Positions 1-9,459 of a stretch of DNA of 64,000 bases are shown here, in pieces. The notes beneath the pieces are model-generated. The model did no database searches. It was given only the letters and a program-made list of their open reading frames with translations, and had not been told where the DNA came from. Positions within the stretch are counted from its first letter, which is position 1. The number at the start of each line of letters is the position of its first letter. The DNA is taken from the NCBI GenBank assembly GCA_036873135.1, contig JAPTYO010000010.1, positions 4,874,634 to 4,938,633 on the forward strand, read 5' to 3'. The DNA is from Clarkia xantiana subsp. parviflora. Lineage: Eukaryota > Streptophyta > Magnoliopsida > Myrtales > Onagraceae. A program made the position numbers and the translations under genes.

Positions 1-400
1 CCGCAAATGGCTGCTACAACAACATCCAAAATGGTACCTTATTAATTTTCACAAATGGCAGCAAAAACTAATATAGGGTATACTTTAAAAATTCAAATAG
101 TATTTTATATATAATAATAGTATTTTCGGATTAATCTGACTAAATTGTTCCGATAGTAGAAAAAATCATAAAATTTCCAAAACCTAACCAGGCGGTGTAT
201 TTTGAATGATTTGATCAGTTAACTTAAAAGATTAATTTATTTAAATCAATTTACACTTAAGAATACTTAAGAATTCACCAAGCCAAACTAGATCATCCAA
301 TCTTTAAAAAAAATCCAATTATATGTGAAAAGATCTCTAACCCATGAATGAAAGTTACTATGTAAAAGAGTTGTTATGGCTACATACTATTACTATATAT
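1..400. other. AT-rich intergenic DNA
   Basis: No gene, RNA or repeat boundary is recognisable here. The stretch is AT-rich with many stops in all frames. Its last eight bases, CTATATAT, are the left target duplication of the element that follows. Confidence 0.6.
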
Positions 401-804
401 TAGGGCTGGCAATTTGTGCGAACCTTAAGGTTCAACACAAGCTTGCTGATTTGTGTTGTGTTAGATTCGTGTCGTGTTCTGAAGGTCAGCCCAAACACAG
501 TTCAACATAGAGCTCAACATGAAAAATTGGCACGAAAAATCTTTGTAAATTGAATAAAAATATATAATAATTTTTAAACTAAAATTTTAAAATTAATCAA
601 TTTAGAGTTCGATCTAAACTTCATAAAGTATTATTGCAAAAAGAGAACATGTTAGGTTTAGATAAGTTTATTTTAATAGAAATTATATATATATATATAT
701 ATTTTGTGTTATCGTGTCATGCATATTACTAATATCAAACTCAAACCAACGGTAATTTTCGTATCGTGTCGGCCCATCGTGCCGAATCCAAATTGGGAGC
801 CCTA
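401..804. mobile_element. Non-autonomous hAT-type element (MITE), copy 1 of the GTCGTG-arm family
   Basis: The element begins TAGGGCTGGCAATTTG and ends AAATTGGGAGCCCTA, so the ends are imperfect inverted repeats. It is flanked by the exact 8-bp duplication CTATATAT (393-400 and 805-812), the size typical of hAT transposases. The arms are built from repeated words such as GTGTCGTG and CAACACA around an AT-rich core. It has no coding capacity, so a transposase must have acted in trans. A second copy of the same family lies at 26062-26359. Confidence 0.85.
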
Positions 805-1226
805 CTATATATATATGAAAGATGAACCAGCCTCAGAAATGTTGACCACCATATTTCTGACTAAAATTACCGAGCTACATATATGAAGATATGTATATAA
901 TATATATATGTATAACACTAGAAATTCAAACACATACAATAGAGCTTGTGCATATAGTATACATATAATTACTTTATCTAACAGTGCAAGTACGTGCTTA
1001 TCCATGCAACAAGCTCATCACGTTCACGTGGCAACAACAAAACTTGCTTCTCGACATCCTCTAAGCTTAATCACCACCAGATAGATCATGAAACAGATCT
1101 TATAATATATATCTATATATATAGAGAGAGAGACTAGCTAGCTAGCTTCATGGAATCCGACATCTTTCTGATAAATCCGACACACAGACAGACCGACCAT
1201 TGAAGTAGCTAGGTAAAGACATATTT
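805..1226. other. Intergenic DNA, 3' flank of the DOG1-like gene
   Basis: AT-rich with short TA runs and a GAGAGAGA stretch near 1122. It probably holds the 3' UTR and polyadenylation region of the minus-strand gene that ends at 1227. No other feature is recognisable. Confidence 0.5.
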
Positions 1227-2042
1227 TTAAGGGTTGTTGCGGGTGGGTTTATTAAGGGCAGTATCCCTTTTCTTTCCCCACTGGTGGACGGACAAGTGGA
1301 GTTTCTTGGTGGAGACAAGAAACTCAACGGCCTGAATTGGTGTCAGCACCCCCAACAGCTCCTTCAACGTCTTCATCCGCAGGTTGTCAGCGTCCACCAC
1401 CATCCGCCCCATCCCCGCCGCGTGCGCCTCCAGGGCTCTCTCAGCTTCCTCCCCCGGATCCTCAACCCCATCCATCTCCCTCATGATCGACGCCAACGGC
1501 TCGTCGGCGATCTCCTCCTGAAGGCTCGCCATTTTGGATTCCAGCCTTTCCTCCTCCTTCACTGTCCGCGCGTGCAGCGCGTTTATGAGGTTGATCTGCC
1601 TCGCCGTGATCTCTCCCACGTTTCCCGTCCTCTCTCCGTTCAGGTAGCTCTCCAGCTGAGCCTCGATCTCCGACCCGGCCAAGGAGTATACGAGCCGTAT
1701 GGCTAAGCTTGGCCGGCAGCCCCCGAGCCAGAGGAGGGAGTTCTCCAGGGAGCTGCACCACGGCGGGCACAGCATGGTCGGCGCGTCTCTCTCTGAGAAC
1801 CTGGACCGCTGCTTGCGGTAGTCATCGAAGTGAGCGAGAGTCTTGTCGACAACTAGGCGGAGGTGGTCGGGGTTTTTGGGGTGGGTGGCGGCGGCTTCTA
1901 GAAGCTCGTCTAGTTCTTTCTGCTGCTGCAGGATCCAGCCGTTGAAACATGTCCAGAGTCTAGTGGAGTCCGATGAAGAAGAAGAAGAACCGTTGATATT
2001 GTTGGAAGAGGAAGATGATGATGAAGAACAGTACTCCGCCAT
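1227..2042 (-). CDS. DOG1 domain-containing protein (DOG1-like)
   Basis: Single-exon gene of 271 residues, normal for the DOG1 family. The N terminus is a low-complexity run of serines and asparagines (about 5-25). The DOG1 domain follows from about residue 28 to 250, with the family's Trp-rich segments WTCFNGWILQQQKELDELL, SSLENSLLWLGGCRPSLAIR and a C-terminal LTPIQAVEFLVSTKKL. Plant DOG1 proteins are alpha-helical; some bind heme and PP2C phosphatases and control seed dormancy, and the same domain occurs in TGA bZIP factors. There is no bZIP here, so this is a DOG1/DOGL type protein, not a TGA factor. The start is the only in-frame ATG before the domain. The C terminus is Lys/Arg/Asn-rich. 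Which DOGL clade it belongs to, and whether it acts in dormancy, is not shown by the sequence. Confidence 0.9.
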   Translation of the reverse strand: MAEYCSSSSSSSSNNINGSSSSSSDSTRLWTCFNGWILQQQKELDELLEAAATHPKNPDHLRLVVDKTLAHFDDYRKQRSRFSERDAPTMLCPPWCSSLENSLLWLGGCRPSLAIRLVYSLAGSEIEAQLESYLNGERTGNVGEITARQINLINALHARTVKEEERLESKMASLQEEIADEPLASIMREMDGVEDPGEEAERALEAHAAGMGRMVVDADNLRMKTLKELLGVLTPIQAVEFLVSTKKLHLSVHQWGKKRDTALNKPTRNNP

Positions 2043-4163
2043 CGATAATGGTGGTGTGTTTTTTTTTGGGTGCGAAATATGGTGGAGTTGAGGGATGAAA
2101 ATATGGGTTAAATAGGTCGAGAGATAATTTAGATACTTTGAGAAATATCTGATCTAATCTATTTAATAATATATTATACATGCATACCCGGCCAAAAGAT
2201 GATAAGATACAAATAAATAAATATTATTATCATTTTGAAGATAATTATTATTATCTCTCGAATCAAAATATCCTCCATAATAGGTTTATAATTTTAACGT
2301 TTCTCGAATTCACACTCATCGCTTCAAAGATAATAAGACAAATAACTTTAGTGCTTCTCTAAAGAATATAAAATAGATTTCGCCAATATAAATGACAAAA
2401 AAAATTAGCTGTGAGCTTTGCGGCTATCTTAAAAAATTGCCACTTTTATTCTTCTTGTGGCTCAAATCTTGCATGGTCAGCTGCTGATGGGTTGAACCTG
2501 CATCGTTTTATCGAATCTATTTAGTAAAACAAGGTGTAGACACGTGGCAAAGTTGAACTGTACACTGCCTGAGTGCCACGCTTCAGTCATCAGTATTACA
2601 GTTACTAGACAAGCACAATGTTGCTGGGTTCCCACTCCCCAAGCATGAATGAAGAGCCAACAAGAATGACACCAAACATTGTTGGAACTTCAAATATTAA
2701 CTTCATTCAAAAAATAGCCCATACATACATACAGCAGAGTGTATGTATATCAGAACTAGCTAGAAAGCATCAGGACCATCTTCAATGTGGCTATACATGG
2801 TTGGCGATGTACAATCTGTTTTGATACCATCTAAAGAATAAAACATACATTTTAACCAACTTTCTCATAAACTCAAACTTATGGATAAAGACATTTGGCA
2901 CGCTCAGATAGTGTTATACAATACTTCAACACAATCCACTGCCCTTTTTTTCTTTTCACATTAAAGGTAGCTGCCTCTCAGCTGCAGCTGAGATGTGACT
3001 TTATCTTCAAGTCCATGCTCAATGTGTAACAATTTCAGCCAGCATGCTCTTTCACCTACTCAATAATGCATCAAATTCTTCCTGTAACAGTATGAAATGA
3101 CCTAGAGAGTAAAAGCCCTCATTGTCCAAACTTTAAATATTTGATTATTTTCAGCTGAAAAGAGAATTCAGTAGTGTAAAGTTTGAGGTACCCCTCCTCT
3201 CCCTGTTGAAACAATGGCAGCTTATCAAGCTAGGTTTCATTTCATGCAGCAGCATCTGCATCAGCATCAGGAGGCTAATTCCATATAATTTTAGGAGTCA
3301 TTGGTTGTTATGCAGCTCTTAAGTGTGCATTACACAGATAGCAGCAAGAAGAGTCAACTACAATTGATATTCAGAAAGAGAGCAAATATATAGCAAGTAC
3401 AGATACAATATTAGACAATTTCAAACCAGAACATATGTTTCATATATTTGTCCCTCCATAATCATCTAGACTCTAGCCTCACTGAATGAGATTAATCGGA
3501 CCCTTTAGAATGGGTTGCTCTTAGAATCTAGTAATTTCACTCCTCAACAAAGAGATTATTTTTTTCTCAGTCCTAATTGACTTGATCTAGCTTCTTTTGG
3601 CAATTTTCAAATGACTGCCTTACCTTAGGCATGTATGTGGCAATTGACTTGAACTTGGTAAAGTTCTCATTTTGGCGAACAATTAAGTCAGCTATCCATT
3701 TACAGCAACTGATGCCCTAAATGCTGAGAAATTTTCAGGCAGTAGCTAAAACAGAACAAGTACCACTTTGTTTGGGCTCAATAATGTCAATTTCTGACTA
3801 AGGTTTAAATAAATCAAACTCAATGGTAATGACATATATGGCACCCACAGAAGTGCTTATATTCTGCTGAGGAACTGTGTTTTTCATTCATAAATGAATT
3901 AAGGGAGCCCATAAACAGAAGGGATCTATGAAGCAGAAAAGCTAATTGGAATTAGTTCACAACCTAAAATCCAAAACGACAGAAGCTCGGTACGCGAATA
4001 AATGATATGGTATCAACAAAAAGAATACCAATGAAGCACAATGTTCTATAAATGAGGGAATTTTCTGTATATACAATGTCATTAAAGAGAAATGAGGTTT
4101 TTTTGGCAAAAAAAAAACGTAGAGGAGATTGATTGTTAATGTTTACTCTACACTGGGAGATGA
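2043..4163. other. Upstream region of the DOG1-like gene and unassigned, less AT-rich DNA
   Basis: About 2043-2450 is AT-rich and should hold the promoter of the minus-strand DOG1-like gene. From about 2450 to 4160 the base composition is more balanced and lacks obvious transposon ends, as in introns or untranslated exons, but I found no open frame with coding character. It lies just 3' of the small minus-strand gene ending at 4164, so it could be a long or spliced 3' UTR of that gene or a non-coding RNA. Both are guesses. Confidence 0.4.
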
Positions 4164-4537
4164 TCAATCAAGAGCTTTGTCCAATGCACTGGCTGAGCTA
4201 TGCTGCGGCTGATTATTGTTCAACAATTGCTGATGTCGCCGTTGCTTCCGCTCCATAGCTTTCCTCTCCTGGTGCCGCCACCTGTGGATCGCAACCGCGC
4301 AAATTACTGCATTAAAGAATCAACAGACAATTAAGATAAGTCTACCAAACCCTTTAAATCCAAACCCTTTTAGCAAAGGCAGCTGACTGCAACTACAAAC
4401 TCGGTAATTGTCAAAGCGGTCGGCATCTCTTGTTCACGAGAGAGAGTGAGTGAGATGAACTTACGTCCAGCGCCGGCGAAACAGAGTAGCCGGAGAGAAT
4501 TGGAGGCGGCGAGTCCAGAAGCCTCTTCGCCGATCAT
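4164..4537 (-). CDS. Small single-pass membrane protein, unknown function (two exons)
   Basis: Two exons: 4537-4465 and 4306-4164, joined in phase 1 by a 158-bp intron with donor GTAAGT and acceptor TGCAG. The protein is about 71 residues. After a short acidic N terminus (MIGEEASGLAAS) comes one hydrophobic segment of about 20 residues running across the splice junction, then a strongly basic stretch (RWRHQERKAMERKQRRH), then a Gln/Asn/Ser-rich tail ending SALDKALD. The exact phase match, clean splice sites and sensible tail argue for a real gene. The frame stays open 12 codons upstream of the chosen ATG (4535-4537) but without another ATG. The layout suggests a tail- or signal-anchored protein with a basic cytosolic side. 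I do not recognise a family. Confidence 0.65.
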
Positions 4538-4746
4538 TTCTCTCGATTGTTCAACGATTCTGTTCCCTTGCACGGAGGGCCAGCTTCCGATTCTGAATGT
4601 TAATAATTGCCATTAATATTAGTTAATTAATTACAAGCTTGACCCAAAAAAAATTAATTACATGCTAAACTATTAATTAGTTGTTTTTATTTTTGGCCAA
4701 AAACAAAATTGATTTTTGAACTATTTGTTGAATCCTAAACTTCTCT

Positions 4747-6699
4747 AACCCCTTTAACCCCTTTGAGTAGTTCGGATTTTTCTGGTATTTCTTTCAGACT
4801 CCCTGATTCTATCATAGAGACTATCCGTACCATTCCTTTGGCTATGGATTCTTCAACTATGGATAGATAAATTTGGGCAGGTTCCCCTTCGGGAATTCCC
4901 TCAGTGACTTTAGTGCACAAGAGCATCAAAGAAAAGAACTTGGTTGATCTTAGCATTGACGGAGATGATTGGAATTGGATATGGTCTTGTAACATGATCC
5001 CGAGAGTGAAATATTTTATATGGTTATGTAATAATGATAGAATATCCACTTCCAATTTCTTGGTGAAGAGAGGTCTCAATGTTGACCCACTATTAGGGAT
5101 GGCAACGGGTCGCGGGGCCCCGCTGACCCGCGGGGCCCCGACCCGACTTTGACCCGCCGACCCGTCGACCCGCGGGGCAGGGGACGGGTTCGGGTCATAG
5201 TGGGCGCGGGGCGGGGCGGGTCCGGGACTAGGGTCGCGGGGCCCCGTAGACCCGCCCCGAAGTAGCTATATATATATAATATATTAATTTTATTTAACAT
5301 TTAATAAATAGCTAGCTAGCTAGCTTTATGGAAATGGTTGTTGTCTATTAATAGCCGTTGGTTTAATTGCTAGCTTTGAATTGTTAGCTTTCTTTGGGAA
5401 AAAAAAAAAAAATTAAATGCTACATTTCTTGAAATAGCCGTAAGTTTAATTGCTTGTTAGCTGTTTTGGTAATGGTCATAATTAATTGCTAGCTACTTTA
5501 TTAGTTTTCTAGGTAATGGTCATCATTAATTACTAGCTAGTTATTAGCTTTCCCATCATTAATTGCTAGTTTTATTAGCTTTGTTGGAAACGTTTGGAGT
5601 GCAGCATGGGTAAATCATAAATAGAGTGCAGCACAGTTACCAGCGGCGGGTCGGGTCGGAGCCCCGCGGGTCGACCCGCGGGATTTTTTACCCCAACTGA
5701 CCCGCCCCGCGAGGTACATAGGTGCGGGTCCGGGTCTGTCAGGTCGACCCGCGGGGCGGGTCCGGGTTTGTGGATACCCGCCCCGATCCGCCCCGTTGAC
5801 ATCCCTACCCACTATGCTCAATATGTGATCTTGAAGTTGAGGATACCTTACATGTCCTCAGAGATTGTGAATATGCAATGAAAGTTTGGCTAGATTTAAA
5901 GGTCCCACAAGATAGTCAGAATTTCTTCTCTGCGAGTCTGAAACCTGGGCTTAAGTTTAATTGTAGAAATACATTCACTCATTTATCTGGATTGAAATGG
6001 AGCTTTGTTTTTAGTACTGCTATTTGGTTTATTTGGAAAAATAGGAATTCTATCTTGTTTAACCATATTTGTCTATCTAAGAATCTTCAGTGTCTAATTG
6101 TTGATCAGGCTAAGGATTTCGCTAGCATTCTCCATAAATCCACATCCATTGCTCCAAGAACCACCATCCAAATAGGATGGAAACCACCACCTCATGGTTG
6201 GGTGAAAATCAACACAGATGGATCATCTTTAGGAAATCCAGGTCCAGCAGGATGTGGAGGATTGTTGAGAAATCACCTTGGAGGCTGGATTAGGGGATTT
6301 CAGAGAAAGTTGGGTGTCACTAATAGTTTGGTTGCCGAACTATGGGCGATTAGAGACGGGTTAATCATTGCAAAAGATTTAAACATCGACTCCATTTATG
6401 TTGAATCTGATGCAAATGAGGCCGTGAATCTAATTGTTGAGGATTTCAATGAGGATAGACCTCTAATGCCACTAATTTTTTATTGTAGGAATCTATTATC
6501 CTTTTTTAGAAGACCGAAGATCAGACACGCATATCGTGAAGCAAATCAGGTGGCTGATCGATTGGCTAAGGCGGCAGCCCAGATGGAAGATCATTTTATT
6601 ACTTTAGAAGAACCTACTAATGGTCTTTGGTCTCTTTTGTTATATGACTCACTGGGACAATCAGTCCATAAAAGTGTTGTGGTTAGTAGGATAAGTTAG
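4747..6699 (+). pseudogene. LINE ORF2 C-terminal fragment: zf-RVT zinc finger and RNase H
   Basis: The left part reads in one frame from about 4747, broken by a TAA at 4868-4870, then through the zf-RVT signature (a Trp-rich stretch and NDRISTSNFLVKRGL). The frame stops at the insertion after 5093 and resumes after 5807 in the same phase with C-x2-C, then H and C zinc ligands. The RNase H domain (about 6190-6580) keeps all four acidic catalytic positions: Asp in NTDGSS, Glu in VAELWA, Asp in VESDAN and Asp in QVADRL. The gene is dead because of the truncation, the stop and the insertion, but the RNase H part is open to 6699. Confidence 0.85.
5094..5807. mobile_element. Non-autonomous hAT-type element nested in the LINE
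   Basis: 714 bp, starting TAGGGATGGCAACGGG and ending CCCCGTTGACATCCCTA, which are inverted repeats with one mismatch near the end. The flanks are an exact 8-bp duplication, CCCACTAT (5086-5093 and 5808-5815). The outer arms (about 170 bp each) are extremely GC-rich and complementary, built from words such as CGGGGC and GACCCG; the middle is AT-rich and full of GCTAGCTA and TTAATTGC. There is no transposase. The host LINE frame is the same on both sides of the insertion. Confidence 0.92.
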
Positions 6700-6747
6700 T
6701 CGAGTAGCGTGTATCTCCTTTTATTTACCAAAAAAAAAAAAAAAAGT

Positions 6748-6969
6748 AGTCTTGTCCTTATCTTAAACGGAAAACCCACTTCACGAAAGATTCAGTATAT
6801 GTAATATACCACCAAATTATTACTCCTTTTGGAGCATTTGTTGACATTCATACATATCCGTCCATCCACATCCACAAATATAAAAATGTTGCTCTTTTAT
6901 TATACATAGATAGATATAGTCTTGCTAGCTACAGTCTAGAGAGAATAATGATATATAGAGTCTAGAGAG
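6748..6969. promoter_or_regulatory. Probable promoter and 5' UTR of the pathogen-related gene
   Basis: About 220 bp between the LINE poly(A) tail and the next ATG. It is AT-rich, with TATA-like runs near 6890-6915. The LINE insertion therefore sits immediately upstream of this gene. No specific regulatory box is claimed. Confidence 0.35.
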
Positions 6970-8640
6970 ATGGCGAACGAGGAGATGAAGAAGATGGGAA
7001 ATATAGTTGCAGGTGACAAGTACCGATCCATACTGAATGAAGAAGCCACTGCCACAGAGTGGAGGCATGGCGGCCCACCAATTTTCGACGCCGTCAACAA
7101 GCTCTTCGAGCAAGGTCGGACCAAGGTAATTCGTTCAATTTATATATATACATATGTAACTACTGGACTAGATTAGATAGAGCTCAAATTAAAACTTACC
7201 ATCTCTAATTATAATGCATATTTATATATACATAGGTTTGGTCTCAAGGATCGATAGAAGAGACGGTTCAGAACGCATTCAAGTCTTGGGAAATGGAGTT
7301 GTCCCACAAGACCCAGTTACGAGACTTCAAGACTATAAACCCCGATAAGTTCAAGCTCTCTGTTAATGGTAGAGTCCATCATTCTAAACCACTAAGCTAC
7401 TTTATATTATACAGTATATATGTTAGTATATAAGTATGTATTTGTCTAGTAACTAGACACAATAGGACCAAGGTCCCCACTTGATTAGTTCGAGTCGAGC
7501 TCAGAGTTAGATCCGACCACGGTTATGGTCGACTAGGTTAGGTAATCTAAGTATGGTCGGACCTAGTTCTAGGTTCGATTCTAACTAGGACAATCGAATC
7601 AAAGCTTCAACTGGAATAAGTGTAGGAACTAAACTATACCAAAATAAAAAAGTTATTGATATAAACTGGATGACTAAAGTGAATAAAATAAAAATTTGGC
7701 ATACTCACGTGACTATTTAACGGTCAACAATATCAGTTCACTAACAGTTGTATAAAAAATGTATAAGTTCCAAACGTGTTACCTATACACCATAAATGTT
7801 CCAACTAAAAGCCAAAAGTGCTAAAACACGTTATACCAATAGATCTATTAACCTTATTTTTAAGCTATTAACTTGAACATATATGTACCTGCCTTAGTAT
7901 CTGCTCATTATACTCCAAGTTTCTATATTTCAATAGCTTGACCGCCTAAACAATTATGTAATCAAGCACATAAATAAATAACGATCTTACTTATATATGT
8001 TCTCACAGCCTCTAAAGTTGTAAAAATGGAACCAAGTTTAACGAGTTGATCTTGTGAAAAACTACATAATAATAGGAAGGGGAGGGGATATCAGGAGAAG
8101 AGACACTGCGGGTGGGGAGCTACAATGCCCTATTGAACAACTCCCTCCCACATAAAATTCAGGTATTACAAAGCCAAAGATGAGAGCTACGAATCATCGC
8201 ACATTGAGTTTCGATCGGCCTTTCCTCGAGGATTTGCTTGGGAAGTAATCGCGGTCTACTCGGGCCCGCCCCTGGTGTCCTACAAGTTTAGGCACTGGGG
8301 CTACTTCGAAGGACCCTTTAAGGGTCACCGCCCAACTGGAGAGCTAGTCGAGTTCTACGGTGTTGGAATTATGAAAGTAAGATGTATTATATATATATTG
8401 ATGCAGCTAATTTTGCATTCTCTAATTGATTTGGGAATTATTGAAACATAGGTTGATGAGTCCATGAGAGCCGAAGATGTTGAGATTTATTATGATCCTG
8501 CACAACTATTTGGTGGCCTTCTAAAGGGACCGTCTGATGATAATGGCAATGAAGAACCTAGTAGTAAAGAGTCACAAGGACCCTCAGCTCACTCTAGTGG
8601 GTGTCCTATCACTAGGATCTTCAGTAATTTCTTACATTAA
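6970..8640 (+). pseudogene. Pathogen-related protein (SnoaL-like), one-base frameshift in exon 3
   Basis: Four exons: 6970-7125, 7236-7368, 8080-8376 and 8452-8640, with phases that fit the plant pathogen-related protein family (barley PRPX-like, SnoaL-like fold, biochemical role unknown). Recognisable blocks are DKYRSIL and GGPPIFDAVNKLFEQGRTK in exon 1, WEMELSHKTQ in exon 2, RHWGYFEGPFKGH in exon 3 and YYDPAQLFGGLLKG in exon 4. In exon 3 the frame that reads through the family's SYNALLNNSLP part and the frame that reads FRYYKAKDESY differ by one base; the run of four A at 8154-8157 carries one A too many. As it stands, the protein would end soon after the shift. It may be a recent pseudogene or a sequence error. 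The acceptor of exon 3 was chosen by phase and is the weakest join. Confidence 0.8.
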
Positions 8641-9198
8641 AAGTTTAATCATAGTCTTAAATTTGTACTATGTTATTTTTAGGTGTTGTAAGTTTAAATT
8701 ATTATGATAATAGATGTCTCAGATTTCATTTTCATTGCTAATAGATATCTTATATTTCATTTTCTTTACATTTTGGTTTTTGTCAAAAACAAAATTTATA
8801 TGACAGACTTTAATTTGGTTTTTCTCCAATTTATGTATATTTATATTAATAAGACAGAGATTTTATTATATGACAAATTGAAGAATTTCAGTATATATAC
8901 ACAATGATTAACATTAATTAAAGGAAAACATAAGTATTACTTTTTTTATTTTCTTAATTGAATGCTCTTGTAGTTAAATTTTATGAAACATTGGATCAAA
9001 ATCCATCAAATTTAACAGAAAAATTATACGGAAAACCATGAGAACGTATATGAAACATGAGACACACCTATACAAATTACATATGGAACACCTAAAAACA
9101 TCATAATATAAACTTCATCATGATACAAACTTGAACTGGGATTAGAATTAGATTTTTTAAGTTAATTATTATTATATTAATTTGATACCAAACACAAA
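8641..9198. other. AT-rich intergenic DNA
   Basis: 3' flank of the pathogen-related gene followed by AT-rich DNA. Open frames here are short and compositionally AT-driven. Nothing else is recognised before the tRNA gene. Confidence 0.5.
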
Positions 9199-9270
9199 TC
9201 CGTTGTAGTCTAGTTGGTTAGGATACTCGGCTCTCACCCGAGAGACCCGGGTTCAAGTCCCGGCAACGGA
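9199..9270 (+). tRNA. tRNA-Glu(CTC)
   Basis: 72 nt that fold as a complete cloverleaf. The acceptor stem pairs TCCGTTG with CAACGGA. The anticodon stem CTCGG/CCGAG encloses loop CTCTCAC with anticodon CTC. The T arm is CCGGG/CCCGG around TTCAAGT. Internal promoter boxes A (TAGTCTAGTTGG) and B (GGTTCAAGTCC) are intact, and a TTTTT terminator follows at 9273-9277. It decodes GAG codons and looks like a functional nuclear gene. Confidence 0.95.
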
Positions 9271-9459
9271 ACTTTTTAATCATTTCTGGACTCTCTTTCT
9301 GAAAAAATAGGCAACAATCTCTTTTCTTTGCTACAAACATCAAGCCATAATCAACAATCATTAATACAGGGTCTTCCACAAAATTCCTCTTTTACCTAGT
9401 TCTCTGACGAATGACACACAACAACAATATAGCAAAGAAACCACAAATGCTCGGCCTTT

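Larger units (their letters stand above)
4740..6747 (+). mobile_element. 5'-truncated LINE retrotransposon, interrupted by a hAT-type element
   Basis: Only the 3' end of a plant L1-type element remains: the segment after the reverse transcriptase, the zf-RVT zinc-finger region, an RNase H domain, and a poly(A) run at about 6730-6745. The 5' border near 4740 is placed where LINE-like coding begins; I could not find a target-site duplication. 5' truncation is the usual outcome of incomplete reverse transcription of LINEs. The element was later split by the insertion at 5094-5807. Confidence 0.85.

Noticed and set aside
1284..1706. Open frames on the plus strand over the DOG1-like gene
   Set aside because: They are mirror frames of the real minus-strand gene and show no family motifs.
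4370..4464. Reading exon 1 of the small membrane gene through to 4370
   Set aside because: A strong donor GTAAGT at 4464 and the well-formed second exon argue for splicing.
5076..5300. Arg/Pro-rich frames at 5076-5300 and 5575-5821
   Set aside because: They are translations of the GC-rich arms of the hAT-type element.
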